Source: Helicoverpa zea (Eukaryota > Arthropoda > Insecta > Lepidoptera > Noctuidae). Taken from it: DNA of 64,000 nt. Positions 24,720-36,951 of this stretch are shown one piece after another. The position numbers and the translations under genes are program-made. Where the stretch lies: positions 6,448,001-6,512,000 of the forward strand of contig NC_061473.1 in NCBI RefSeq assembly GCF_022581195.2. Reading direction: 5' to 3'. The notes below the pieces were generated by a model. It saw only the letters and a list, made by a program, of their open reading frames with translations. It had not been told where the DNA came from and did no database searches. Positions within the stretch are counted from its first letter, which is position 1. Every line of letters starts with the position of its first letter.

Positions 24720-26600
24720 TGTCTTAATCGTCATACTAATAAAAATGTCACGTGCCTTTTACTAACGGGAACTGACACGAATTACTCAGTAATCGTAGTT
24801 TTAACCGACGATTTAACTATTCACACGCGATTTACGTTCCTTTGTTATTCACAGAAAAATAACATTACACCATTAAAAACTCAATTGTTTTCGGAACTGA
24901 CAATTAAACAAACAGTTATTTTAATCTTTTTATTTTATTATATATTTCCTTCCGGATACAAATATGGTTTTAATTGAACAAGGCAGAATGTCACCCTGGC
25001 CTTGGTGTGATTAAAAATAAACCAGGAAATGAACGAACGAATGAATGTAAGATTACTTGATTAGTTCAGTGACCTTTTTATAATCTGTGCCCAATTGTAC
25101 TATGCGTGATAAGAAACGGATTTAGGTATTGTTTTTAAAAGTTATTTGGTTCCGTTATTGTGTCCTAGCCATTAATTTTAAATTAGATTTTTTGGTAGTT
25201 GTTTTAAAAGTCAATCATGGTAGGTTCCGCCTTTTTCTGAAGGTATTATTGTCCAGATATTAATTTGTGATTTGTAATTTGATAATCTTAATTGGAAATT
25301 CGTTGGTAATTTTTGTTCTAAGTTCAAAATACGTTTTGGGTTTTTCATTTGTCTTTTGATTAGTTTGACAAGGTAAACTGATGTAAAAAATGTGTACAGA
25401 TTTCACTGGATTCAACAGTTGAATGTGGCGAATGAAGGCTTATACTTAAGCAAAGAAAGTATATTTTAACATAACTTGGATCATCAAAGGATGAACTTAT
25501 AAATTGATGAGGCATCATCCCAAACCAATATTACATAAGTTTCACATTTTAAAACCACAAAGAAAGTGCTTATTCATACCAAACCATAGCCATCTTTACT
25601 CGTTCTAACTTCAAAAGTGACATTTTGACAGCTGAGAACAGGCAAGCGCGAACTGCACAGATTATATAAGTACTTTCTATTGTTTACAAGGAGTTATTAT
25701 TATATTATATATGTAGTGTTAATGTGTGTGTCTGTATGTTATGAAACGTTGCAAGGCCATGGGAGCTAGTTAGTTTCTCTCAAGGTAATTTCTATGTATG
25801 AATTGTAGCATTGTTTTGTGAAGATGAGGTTTTATGTAATTTTGCATTATGAATATTTTTTTCTTTATTTGTAAACTGCCTTGATGGAATGCCACAAAAA
25901 TCTAGGTATATCACTGTAGATTTGGGGATGTAACACCGCTAACTTCCAGACTTCGGGTTGCTTTGTGAAAACTAAAGCCCAAACCGATTAGCCTCCCAGA
26001 AAATGAACCCGGGACTTGCACATATTTACGCTTGCAACCACTGCGATTTATTTGCAGTTCACCAAAAAACTACAATAAATCACTAATTTAGTACTGCATC
26101 TTTGTTCACTCATCCATAACTTTAGCAGTAACAATATTTCACAAGAACTTAATTCATAGTTTCCTTACAAACTATTAAATTACCAATTTTTAGTACCAAT
26201 GTAATTCTGTGTGTCCGTTTGTGTATGACCTTCTGAAGTTGGGAAATAGTGCATAAGAAATAATTAATATTGTAAATTATTGTTTTTACTCTTACTTTTA
26301 GAGTGTCAAGTATTTTGATTTTAGTCTTACTAGTTCCGTGATTGAGTCATAGACAATATTGTCTATTGTGTAGTTAATAATGTAATAGGTCTAGATATGG
26401 TATTATAAATATAGGGTTTATCTAAAAGCTTAGAATTATGCTGTCCTTTTTATGTTAGGGCAAAAAAATCTTCTTGAAAGGAGTAGGAAGCAATTAAATT
26501 ACTATAAAATGTATTGTTAGCGATAGTTTGATTATAGCTAAGTAGAATACCTGCCATCGCCAAAAAAAAAACCTTAAAATAAGATATTAATCTAGAATCA
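24720..26600. other. Non-coding DNA
   Basis: No gene recognised. A strongly degraded tRNA-SINE-like piece on the minus strand at about 25915-26045 has a B-box-like sequence (CCGGGTTCATTTTCTGGGAG). Confidence 0.35.
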
Positions 26601-26604
26601 TTGT

Positions 26605-26754
26605 TTTGTTTGTCCCTGAAGACCCCGAAACTACTGAACCGATTCGAAAAAATCATTCACTGTGGGAACGCTCCACTCTTCCCCAGTAACATAGGCTATA
26701 TTTTATCCCGCCACGGCAGTAGCAAGCGGGTGAAACCACGGGAAATCGGCTAGT
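26605..26754 (+). repeat. 'GCTAGT-end' interspersed repeat
   Basis: Contains CCGAAACTACTGAACCGATT, CAGTAACATAGGCTATATTT and GGGAAATCGGCTAGT. Confidence 0.65.
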
Positions 26755-26980
26755 TTAAAATAATCTAATTTAGGTATGTCCGAACTCGGATTTCTCGAAA
26801 TTTTAAAATGTCCGTTTCACATAAAGTAGGTATTACTCATATTGAGACGTAATCGGTTTGTAATCGATACCTACCTTGAGCATCACTCATCCGATTTCGG
26901 CAATCGATAATCGGAAATGAAAATGGTCTGATTGACTGATAACTTTGTTCAAGGACATCTACATATATTAGTCTCTCCAC

Positions 26981-27285
26981 ACTAATATTATGAAGAGAAA
27001 AACATCTTGGTACCCAAAAAATAAAGTAAATGGTTCAAAACTATTGAACCGATTTAAAAAATTCTATCACCCTTGGAAAGCCTAATGTAAAGAATATCGA
27101 TACCGGAAATATGAAGTACTGTAAGGGACATTTGGTAAAAAATGGGTAGCATAATAATATCAAAAAATATGTCCCGGATAATATAGGGTATATTTATTAC
27201 TATCCCTGGTTGACATAGGCTATATTTTATCCCAATTCAGGAAGTAATTTCCACGGGATGTGAGCGACACCGCGGGGAAGACCAA
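26981..27285 (+). repeat. 'GCTAGT-end' repeat, longer degraded copy
   Basis: Contains AAAACTATTGAACCGATTTA, TGACATAGGCTATATTTTAT and ACGGGATGTGAGCGACACCG. An extra 80-100 bases separate the two halves. Confidence 0.5.
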
Positions 27286-28724
27286 GTCCTTAATATTTAT
27301 TTTTAAACTAAGGAGTGACATTACATGGTGTGTGGGTTATTCCAAAGCTGGGTGTATGAGACGTGGTTTGTATATGAAATGATATCAATGAGCTGTCAGT
27401 TGTTAGTATGAACGAATATCAACGGCAGTGTCATCAGTTTCGGTCAAGGATTGATTTTTTCTTTTAATTTTTAACGTATTTGAGTGGTAAATATGCTGAA
27501 CGTAGTGTACTGGATTCTTGAACAGCTTTGGCATACATTTCTTTACTATGGGCCAAAAACTGGAACCCCTCTCAATCTTATAGCCGTTAAGTTGAACTCA
27601 TAATTCTATCTTGTCATCTGCAAATGCTTTTAAGTAACTTATAAAATAAGTAGCCTTTGTTTATTTTGAGTTGAAAACCACAATCTACAAGGATTTATCC
27701 AAAAATGATTAAAACAAATACTCTTATATCAAACAAATAAATCAACACACTAACCTTCAGCCCCAACAATTAAACAAAACCCAACCACATCCGATTTTAG
27801 AATCGATTAAAGTATCCGATTATCGATAATCACACGATGCGAGTGGAAAGCCGGCTGACATTCGACATCAGCCGCATGGCCGCACTTCGACCTTGCTCCA
27901 GTATCGTAGTTTCGCAACATTGCTGGGAAAATATGCTTCATACAAACTATTAAAGACTCATACAATCTGCGATCATGGGTTTAGAAGGATTTTATATATG
28001 TTTTCATATTCGTATCATTTATTACGTTCCACAAGTTTCTCAAGGTGTTACAATAAGCTTACAGCTACGTACATGGTGACATAGTGTTGTCTCAATATAT
28101 GACATGTCATCGACACGAAAGAAGAAGAAGAAGCTACATACATTTATGTGGACCCTGTTAGGGCACAACAACATTGGGCATTTAATGCCAGTACATTTAA
28201 AATACTTATATAACAATCTTACTCTAAATTATTATGGTGGTAGTTTTAAACATTATAATAGGTATAGTTAATTTGTAATTAAAATTATGTATTATTTTTC
28301 TATATATTTATATGTACATATATTAGGTAATAATTTAACAATATTTATATTTATTTATTCTTCAGTCTGTATGAACTTTGTAGATTTAATTATCTATAGT
28401 ATACAAATAATAATATGTTATAGGAACTATGGAACTTAAAATACGATGTACATTTGTATTAGATTGTAATATATATGAGTTGAGCTAAGGTTGATCGGAA
28501 ATGGGTAGTTTCGGTTGACGCAATAAGTTTGGCATGAATGCATATTTGTGGTTAGGCGTGAGAAATATGTTCCGGATACTAGACCGTGTCTATGTTAGTC
28601 CGCTACTACTACTATTTCCTGCATCTGGATAAAATGTAGCCTTCACAAACTCTACTACGTGTGTATGTACCTACCACATAAAATTTTGCAGATTTGGCGT
28701 AAAAGCACAACAGCATTTATAATA

Positions 28725-28897
28725 AAACTAGCTTTTGCCCGCGGCTTCGCTCCCGTCAACTGACTTCTCTACATAAGAACCTTCTCCTGACAATAACAAA
28801 CACATCAAAAAAAGAATTAGCCAAATTGGTCCAGGCGTTGTTGAGTTATGCGCTTACCAACACATTTTGCGATTCATTTTTATATTATAGATGTTAG
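28725..28897 (+). repeat. 'CCCGCGGCTTCGC' interspersed repeat
   Basis: Starts ACTAGCTTTTGCCCGCGGCT and continues TTAGCCAAATTGGTCCAGGC to ATTTTTATATTATAGATG. The same arrangement is seen at 40655-40842. Common in Lepidoptera; class not assigned. Confidence 0.65.
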
Positions 28898-29604
28898 GAT
28901 TAAGTATTTATTTTCATCTTGTGGTTTAAGTTAATAAATTAATACGTACATTTGTATATGAAGCGATGTCGTTTGAGAATTAGTTGGTAAAGAAATAACG
29001 AAAATATGGAATAAAAGTGTTTAATGTGTTTAATATTTTGTTATTTTAACAACATAATTTACAAAAAATGGGTCAATATTCAAGTTCACAAGTATGACGC
29101 TGGTGTGACGTGTAAATTAATTAAGTTTTTACCCAAATATGGAAATACGCACATTTGTCATAACGTGATTTACAACTTGTTTTTGGTTCCACGTGAGTAA
29201 TGTCTGTGTTTACGCCTATGTTCTAAGTAGCTACTTGTATTATTTGCAACCGGATCCTTTTTTATTGATAAATATTATCGAGATAATTATTAAAATGTAA
29301 GAAAAAAATATTAAGAATAAGTGTATGGCAATAAGATAGTTCTATTATAAACTAACTCTTGCCCGCGGTTTCATGGTTTTCCTGAGAAATCTTAAAAAGT
29401 ATGTAATAAGCTACATTACTGCGAAGTATCATCAAGTACACCTTTTTACATTGAAAATATTGGCTGTTTTAATTTAAAATGAAGCTTTAAACCAATCATA
29501 GCAACTGTTAACATTGTTTTAAAATCCATTGAGGAAAGATCAGTCAGAAGTACTATAGATAGACCCAAACCTTACTTAGAAGTCACTCTGCATAAATGCG
29601 ACAT

Positions 29605-29658
29605 CATCATCAGCCTATCGCAGTCCACTGCTGGACATAGGCCTCTCCAAGTGCACGC
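29605..29658 (-). mobile_element. 54-bp 5'-truncated RTE/SINE 3' end with 14-bp target duplication
   Basis: On the minus strand it reads GGAGAGGCCTATGTCCAGCAG, TGGACTGCGATAGGCTG and ends in ATGATG. The block GAGGCCTNTGNCCAGCAGTG is shared with the 3' end of the RTE ORF. CATAAATGCGACAT flanks it exactly at 29591-29604 and 29659-29672. Confidence 0.85.
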
Positions 29659-29689
29659 CATAAATGCGACATAATATTATGAAATGCCA

Positions 29690-29765
29690 AACCCAACGTC
29701 AGAATGGCGAGCGAGAGGTCGTGAGTTCGAACCCCACCCAGTGAACCGTTTACTTGTACGTTAAC
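29690..29765 (+). mobile_element. Possible tRNA-like SINE head
   Basis: AGAATGGCGAGCGAGAGGTC then GTGAGTTCGAACCCCACCC resembles the B box of a tRNA-derived promoter. It does not fold as a complete tRNA. Confidence 0.3.
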
Positions 29766-29944
29766 ATATTTAACTGAGTGCCAAAATGACCAATGATTGT
29801 TCTATTTCATTATGCATTATATTATTCGAGGCAGCGGCCTAAGAGAAGCAACTTCTTTTAAACCCTTTTTAAGTAGTAATGTACTCTTAATGTTTTGAGC
29901 ATCAAATTGCTCCTTTAATTTACTAAGCAATTCTTCATCTGCAA

Positions 29945-30055
29945 TCATTCTTTGGCAGTCGTTACTAACTGTAGACACCAGAAGTTCTGTCAACCAATCT
30001 TATCAAAGATTCCCCGAATAACTGGTTTGAGGAGATCATATAGTCAGACGCTCTT
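29945..30055 (+). mobile_element. Decayed SINE-N fragment
   Basis: TTTGGCAGTCGTTACTAACT and TCTGTCAACCAATCTTATCA followed by TTGAGGAGATCATATAGTCA match the SINE-N order with many changes. It is cut off by the MITE starting at 30056. Confidence 0.55.
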
Positions 30056-30201
30056 GGCCTTACTACAAAAACTTTAACAACTGTTTAACACTTGTCTAAA
30101 AAAAATGTGTCTCCAAAATGAACCTTATGTCAACGTCATAATTTGACATTTTGTTAGACAAGTCTTAAACTCCCGTTAAAAAGTTTTTATGGTAAGACGG
30201 T
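30056..30201 (+). mobile_element. MITE family 'M1', copy 2
   Basis: GGCCTTACTACAAAAACTTT to GGTAAGACGG, 146 bp, inverted-repeat termini and centre (AAAATGAACCTTATGTCAAC) matching 59425-59571 and the reverse of 15977-16120. It lies at the end of a decayed SINE-N. Confidence 0.82.
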
Positions 30202-30614
30202 CTATGTTTAGTAGACTTCAACATACTTAGGCTAATCACAATATTCCACGACCTTCTCACCATCCGTCCGTCAAACCGATTCAAACCAAAAGGAATGCAT
30301 TGAACCTATTCCCTTAATATTCCATCAGTGGTTCAAACAGGCGTTTTCCTTTCATTGTGAACAACCATTGTTTTAGGGTCATTGTTCTCAAGTTTTTGCG
30401 TACAATTCATACATTTACATACAAATGAAATTCTCAGCTATATTATGTAAAGTTCGTTAGATGGCGCTGGCGATGTCCTATTTCGGTTCTTGTTTGGTTC
30501 ACAATACGGGTGACAGTGTTTTGTTTTTAATTCAATTAGGTATCCAATGGAATGGGTGATAGTCATCTTTTTATTGTTTTAAATTTTTGACAGGTCAATA
30601 GATTTTTTTTGTAA

Positions 30615-30765
30615 AGGGCTTATTACACTTGACAAAATTTAGTAGCCTAAATAAGTATCTTAATGATTTAGTGAGACGTACCTTCCTAAATGCTATATAA
30701 CAATTGTCTGAATTTAGTAACTGCATCATTTAGAGGACTGAATTTAGTCAAGTGTAATAAGCCCT
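30615..30765. mobile_element. MITE with TAA target duplication (PIF/Harbinger-like)
   Basis: A 151-bp element. AGGGCTTATTACACTTGAC is exactly mirrored at the right end, and pairing extends through ATTTAGT-type motifs. TAA flanks both ends (30612-30614 and 30766-30768). Confidence 0.82.
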
Positions 30766-31276
30766 TAAATAAGTAAGCAATTTCGTTTTGAAAAAGCTCT
30801 CATAGGACTATTTTTTACTACTTTATACATTGTGGAATGCAAATCAATAATATGAATATTTAAAAAAAATTACGGCTTTGACATTGTATATCAATGTGAA
30901 AAGATGAATAAAGTAGAAATTGGTAATTGTATATCGACTATCGATATATCTGCATGCTTTCAGCGATTTATGTGCGATTTAATTCCGGGGAATTCACTGC
31001 ATAGACAACGGCACATTAAATGCAAAATTTACACCAAACGGTTTGTTATTTGACGTGTAATAAACTTCAAGTTAACTACTCAGAATAATAAATACAATAT
31101 AATTATTGGTAATTATGTAAGGAAAAAAATCTATCTAGTTCCTCTATTTATAAACAAATAAATATTATGTATTAACCCATCAGAATGAATCTCACTTCTC
31201 ATCTTAATATCCTGTACTATTATATATGTTTAGCATTATTATTGTCTCGTCAATCAAAATACTATCTATTCCAACT

Positions 31277-31462
31277 CATTGCATAATCCCTTATATTATA
31301 ATTTTTTCATCTTTTAACCAATAGAAAATATACTCTAATTCCATTACATAAGGTTTAAATTCCTTTGCAACACATTGCATAATCCCTTATCATTTTTCAT
31401 CTTCAAACCTATCAAAAATGTACTCTAATTCTATTACATAAAGTTTAAATTCCTTTGTACTA
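31277..31462 (+). repeat. Tandem duplication, 96-bp period, two copies
   Basis: CATTGCATAATCCCTTAT at 31277 recurs at 31373, and both units end in TTTAAATTCCTTTG. The copies differ by substitutions and a small deletion. Confidence 0.75.
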
Positions 31463-31699
31463 ACAGTCTATTGTTAGCTGCTTTCTAAACGTACCGACAG
31501 CGGAATCAATTCAATGATGTTTTAATTAATCGAATAATTTCGAATCGTTTTGCTATTGTGTTTCGATTGTTGGATCGATTAGAATTAATTAGCTTCCTTT
31601 GTTGCACGTGGCAACTGGCTGTTTCTATTATTGCAATAGACCTGTTAATATGTAGCTGATGAGCAATTATAATTTGGAGGATACCGTGGCTATCTAAGT

Positions 31700-31925
31700 C
31701 CTGTTGGGTAGTTAGAATCCAAAAAGTCTGACAACCAATAGCAGGTCAGTCCTGGCCGGTAGTCAGAAGCCAGAAAGTCTGACAACCAATCTTATCAAGG
31801 AGTATCGGATTGCTCGGGTAACTAGGTTGAGGAGGTCAGATAGGGCAGTCCCTTTCAACCTTATCAATAGACCCCAACATATTTGAGAAACGGCTAGACA
31901 GATCATGACTTGATGATGATGAAAG
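31700..31925 (+). mobile_element. SINE-N, degraded, with internal duplication
   Basis: AAAAAGTCTGACAACCAAT-type sequence occurs twice (near 31720 and 31771), then TTGCTCGGGTAACTAGGTTG and GAGGAGGTCAGATAGGGCAG and a TGATGATGATGA tail. It looks like two partial SINE copies in tandem. Confidence 0.7.
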
Positions 31926-32930
31926 AAAGGAAAGAAAAGCTAATATCAAAGGATCAAATTAAATTCCGAAAGTTTCATACAACGGAAAGGTTACGCATAA
32001 TAATATTTCTATGTAAACGGACATGCATAACTCTGTGAGTACCACGATTTATTATGAGATGGTTATTTAATAGATCAGAAGCGCCGGCAGGTCGTGATGA
32101 ACGTGACAGCCGTAGCTTCCTATCGACGTTAATTATAACTGCAGTTATGCAATTAACTTATGTTTAGTTAGGATTTAATTTCCTTAGTAAATCTGCATTT
32201 TAAACTGAATTGCATGTAGTGTCCTAGTAAGCTGGTTGTTAAAATATTATGCTCAGCGAAATGTTTCCTAGTTATTATTTAACTGAGTAAAGTTATAGGA
32301 AATGTGGCATTGCTTCCATGTTTATGTTCCAAATTATGTACTGTAAGTATATTTATTTTAAAATTGTAATAAAAATAAATAATAATTTCTCTTTGAAACC
32401 CAGAGTTAAAATTGACGAAATATTAGAAGTATAAATGTAGGACGCTCGTTGATGTCTTTTACTCCACTGAATCGAAACCAAAATAGAATGCTCTGATTGC
32501 TCAGCATAATGCTGATACATAACTGCATAATTATTATTTCGAGTAAAAAAAAATATCTTTAAGTTAATAATCCTTTTATTAAAAGCAAACATCATATTAA
32601 TTCATAAAGCTTATTGCAAGAACCTAAATTAATTCTCAAATACCATAAATTGTTCCAAGTAATGCATTTGCAAGGCTCATATTATTATGTATCAACAGCT
32701 AAATCTATGCGTGTCCTTCACTGTGCTAACAGAGTCGGCAAACGCACTTGGACCTTGATGCACGCGTTGTGGCGTAGCGTCGGCAAATATAACGCTAGTA
32801 CTTGTAGCGTTAGCAAATAAATCGGTGATTTGCTTGGGTAATTACTTGGGTACTTGTGAGTCCTGCTTCGTTTAGCTGTGTGTAATTTTGTTTTTTATTT
32901 GACTGTTTTTGGTGAAATAAAATGGGTTAG

Positions 32931-33025
32931 ATCATCATCTGCCTAGCCTTATCCCAATTATGTTGGGGTCGGTTTCCAGTATAATCGGATGCAGCTGAGT
33001 GCCAGTGGTTTACATGAAGGGACTG
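32931..33025 (-). mobile_element. SINE-N 3' part, minus strand
   Basis: ATCATCATCTGCCTAGCCTT, TTATGTTGGGGTCGGTTTCC and GGATGCAGCTGAGTGCCAGT are the reverse complement of the SINE-N 3' end. Confidence 0.75.
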
Positions 33026-33029
33026 ATAG

Positions 33030-35460
33030 ATAATATGTCGTATGTTCGATAATATGTGTGAATTACCACAGAGATGGATTTTTTGAGTGAGGTACTGAAT
33101 ACAATACTTTAAAATTTAAAAACAAATACATTAAAAAACACCAATAAAACGATGATCTAATGAGAATGTTCACATAAAAATTTTCAAAATACGATAAGGT
33201 TTACGTTTTGACGAATACTAATGGGTGACTCTTAACATAAACAACATATTTTAGCCTAAATTAATTGTGACTTTTGACCTTTTAGGGTACTTTAATAAAG
33301 CGAAAGAATCCTTTTATCATGACCATTGACCAATCGAGATGTAATATTAAGTTTAATTGCATATTATTATTTATTTATTAGTTTCTTTCAACATACTCCA
33401 TATACAGTTAATTCGCATAAAACTACTTTGAAATTATTACTTTATTTGGTAGAACTGTCTAAATATGGATTATTTAATAACATAATTTTAAACATCTTTA
33501 CTTTTATGGTGTATTAGCTAAGAATGAATAAACATCAAAAATTAAATAGTTAAAATCTTTAATTTAAGCAAACTGCTAACACGTATCATTTACAAAATAA
33601 AATATTGCTAAAACTTATTATAGTAATTAGAATATTATGTAAAAATATTCAGAAGCGACGTTTAACTGGTCCCTTTCTTAATGAAATATACGGAACCCCA
33701 AAAACAGTACCAAATCACGCACTTGTGATTTTTCCCACTAATGAAAGCTCACGTGCGCTTTACATAACACACAAAAGCTTTCTAACCTAACCTTGGTACT
33801 AACACTCGGCATTCCGTGACTCATTACGAGCAGTTTCGCAACACCCTGTGCATGCCCTTAGAACACAAACAACAATAGAATATCGACCTTGTGTAAGCAC
33901 CATTAAATCTTAAATTCAATTGTTCTACATTCGACGTCACGCTTCAAACAAATTTGAGCTTTATTTTTATTATGTTAAGTTCCATTTTTGATTGAGCGTG
34001 TTGTGTGATTGCATGAACTAATTTTTATGGGAATATGTACTTTATTTGTTTTAGATTAAAGTAGGTTTTTTGTTGAATGTTGGTCTGGAAGTGAACGTAA
34101 ACAGAAGTGGCATAAGGAAAAATGGTTCAAATTTTCGTGTTGCTGTACAAAATGTAATTATAAATATGTAAGAATTGTTTGCGGTTATAATAATAGTGTT
34201 AAGTGCTGTGTCGTGGGATACAGGTTTATTTCCTTAGTACTATGTTATTTTACAATGTGATGTGGAAGGTTTATATGAAGTATACATAACACAAGGACTG
34301 CTTCAATTGCATAAAATACTCGGTCAGTAAATATATTAATCAATCTTTTAGAAGTTTTTGAAAACAGAACTCACTTGAATCTAACATGACCGACTTTTCT
34401 TAAAAATCCAGGTTGTAAGTTAGCCATTAACATCTAATACAACATATGGCTAAGAACATGGCTTTGAAAAGACCACAACAACACTTTTCAGGTTTTGAAA
34501 CCTCCCACATTAATTTCAGCCTTCATAAATGCCTAATGTCCACCTTCAATCAATGACATTCCTACAACATCGGAAGTTATCGAAATTATTCGTACATAAC
34601 ACGTTCGGGTACTTTCGGCTATCTCCGGTGGACTTCGGCCATTGTTCGACCAGTCAACCTCGACTCACTGATCCAGTTATGTCATAATCATCGAACCAGA
34701 TTAGATGTAGTTGACACACTGCCTTATCTGTGACGTAATGAGAGTGAAATTAAGTCATAATTGTTTATTTTTACTCAGCATAATGTTGAGTAATAATTGT
34801 GTTTAAGATTAATTAATGGTAGTGGAGTAGTGGGTTAGGTTAATAATGTTAATGTCCGTTAATGTAAATCTCGTTTAAAGAGTCAACAAAAATAGTTGCG
34901 TTAAAACTTATTAAATGGGTGACCTCAAAAAGGCAACTATTCATTCAAATAAACACAATCGGATGATAAAAATGAAAATTAAATTGCCAAACACTAATAA
35001 ATTAATTTCATCACTCAACTTCTAGACAAACATTACAGAAAAAATACAAATTCCGCGAAAAATCATTTAACTTGACGCCATCACGCCCACGCAGTCGATC
35101 TATTTATTCAAATAGTGCCCCAAATATGGTTGCCACCGTCAATATAACGTATAAATCTAGATATTATTGAGAAAGGACTGTTAAAGCCTGGTACTATTGA
35201 CCTCCGCCAAGGCTTTCGAGTTTTGTGCTGGTGACATTCAGACGTACGTATAATACGGATGTGTTACAGTTATTGTTCGATACAGGTGAGCGTGTAAGGG
35301 GGTCTGAAGTTGTGGGTGGGCGGAGTGTGTCAATAATCGTGTCTGCGTATCACGGCATTGGCAAGCCCAAGTTTATCAACAACATAAGCGGCAGTTTATT
35401 TTTACACAATTTCTCACTATGAATTTTGACATTCAATTTTCAAAGCAAAACAGTCTATCA
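33030..35460. other. Non-coding DNA
   Basis: No supported gene or repeat. At 35281-35287 a CAG|GTGAGCG sequence resembles a donor, about 1.1 kb above the first exon; a 5' untranslated exon there is possible but unsupported. Confidence 0.35.
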
Positions 35461-35462
35461 AC

Positions 35463-35600
35463 ATCTTCCTAGCGTTTTCCTAACTATGTTGGGGTCGGCT
35501 TCCAGTCTAACCGGATTCAGCTGAGTACCAGTGTTTTACAAGGAGCGACTGCTTATCTGTCCTCCTCAACCCAGATACCCGGGCAAAGCAAACAGTTGTC
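35463..35600 (-). mobile_element. SINE-N 3' part, minus strand
   Basis: ACTATGTTGGGGTCGGCTTC, CAGTCTAACCGGATTCAGCT and TTTTACAAGGAGCGACTGCT are exact family blocks in reverse. Confidence 0.82.
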
Positions 35601-36402
35601 TTACGGAAAAACTTTTCCAAAAAAAACAAAAGATATAACAAACGTAAGATATTCGCGCACAATCACACATACTACATACTGGTCAAACTGAGAACCTTTT
35701 TTTTTGAAATCGGTTAAAAACTGTCGTTTATCTTGTCGGTGTACTTGGACCTCAGGCTGTTAGTTTGTTTATTACAAGATTAGTTTAGTAGGTTGTACTT
35801 CCGTAATGAGAATAGCCTACATATTATGTATGGGTAATTTAGTATGTAGATTTATGCTGCACATACTTTCAAAGCTACTTTATTGTGCTTGGTTATTTTT
35901 TACAATGTTACACACGGGATTATCATGTTTATTTTTTAGCTTTATTCAATTCTATCCTGTATTTATCAGTAACAGCTCCAAGGTCTGGATAACCGATATT
36001 ATATATCTCAGTCTAATAACAGTTTACCATTTAATCCCTCATGGAGATTCTTTATTTGCAAAAACAAGTATCCTTGATTGAATTCAGCTGATAACAGGTT
36101 GGCCTTCTAAGCCTGTTCTTCGTGTAATTATATAAATCACAGCGAACCCCTTTGCTTGTGGAATAAAACCATATATTGGTTTGCAAATTATATTTTGACG
36201 AATGCACCTAATTCTTGATATGAAATATGGAATCACAGAACAATTCAAAAAGAAACAAGATTGTTTACATTTTATATATGAGTATATAAAAAAAAACTAA
36301 AATGTTATTACCACAGAAGTTTTTGCGAATTATTTTGCTATCGCCTACAATCTCATCTTTATAACAATAACAATATTAACCTCAACCTCTCCATCTTTAC
36401 AG
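35601..36402. other. DNA just upstream of the first visible exon
   Basis: AT-rich, no promoter motif or upstream exon recognised; it ends in the polypyrimidine-rich acceptor CTCAACCTCTCCATCTTTACAG. Confidence 0.45.
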
Positions 36403-36951
36403 ATCCACGAGCACATGACACCTGAAGAGCTCCAGTCAGTCTTCCACGTAGACCATCACACCCTCGTGCCTCCATACCACCTGGTGCAGCTCACCCACCA
36501 CCTAGCCCGGCGGCACGTCGCACCCGGCCACCAGACCAACATCATAACACCAGCAAACGCCAAAACCCCCCACGAAAAACCCTCAAAAAAACAATGGAAG
36601 ACCGAAACCAGTCCACCGTCATTGCTAAACGATGAAATGTTTGTCAAAGCGAAAGAAAATATCAAAGACGTTGATATCATAGGAGATTTGAACAACACAG
36701 TTAGTGTAAACTTTGACGTGACAAATTCTAGTGAGATTAGTGACAGTGCTAGTGTTTTAAGTGATTTAGAAAGGTTGGTTGAAGGTCAGGAGGTTGATGT
36801 GCATAAGATCGACTTGGAGGCGTTTGGGAGGCAGCTGAAGTTGGTGCTGAAGAAACAGGAGGGGCTGCTGAAGAAGGATGGCTTGAGGATGTGGAAGGCG
36901 CACCAGAATGAGTCGCAGCCACATGGGGTGGATTATGAGGAACTGGTTTCG
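36403..36951 (+). CDS. Internal coding exon, ADAMTS/venom-metalloproteinase-like propeptide (first visible part)
   Basis: This exon of 549 bases (183 codons) is open throughout. It follows a pyrimidine-rich acceptor ending in CAG at 36400-36402 and stops at a GTAAGT donor at 36952. It starts and ends in phase 0, and reading is open before the first ATG (I-H-E-H-M), so it is probably internal. Seen: an N-terminal part with FHVDHH and PPYHLVQL, a low-complexity polar middle with N-x-S/T sites (NNT, NSS, NES), and a C-terminal stretch HKIDLEAFGRQLKLVLKKQ. The pattern hydrophobic-x-AFGR-x-L-x-L is typical of reprolysin/ADAMTS (M12B) propeptides, which keep the secreted zinc protease latent. Inference: extracellular matrix-modifying protease. 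The signal peptide must lie on an upstream exon that I could not identify. Coding content is GC-richer than the flanks. Confidence 0.8.
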
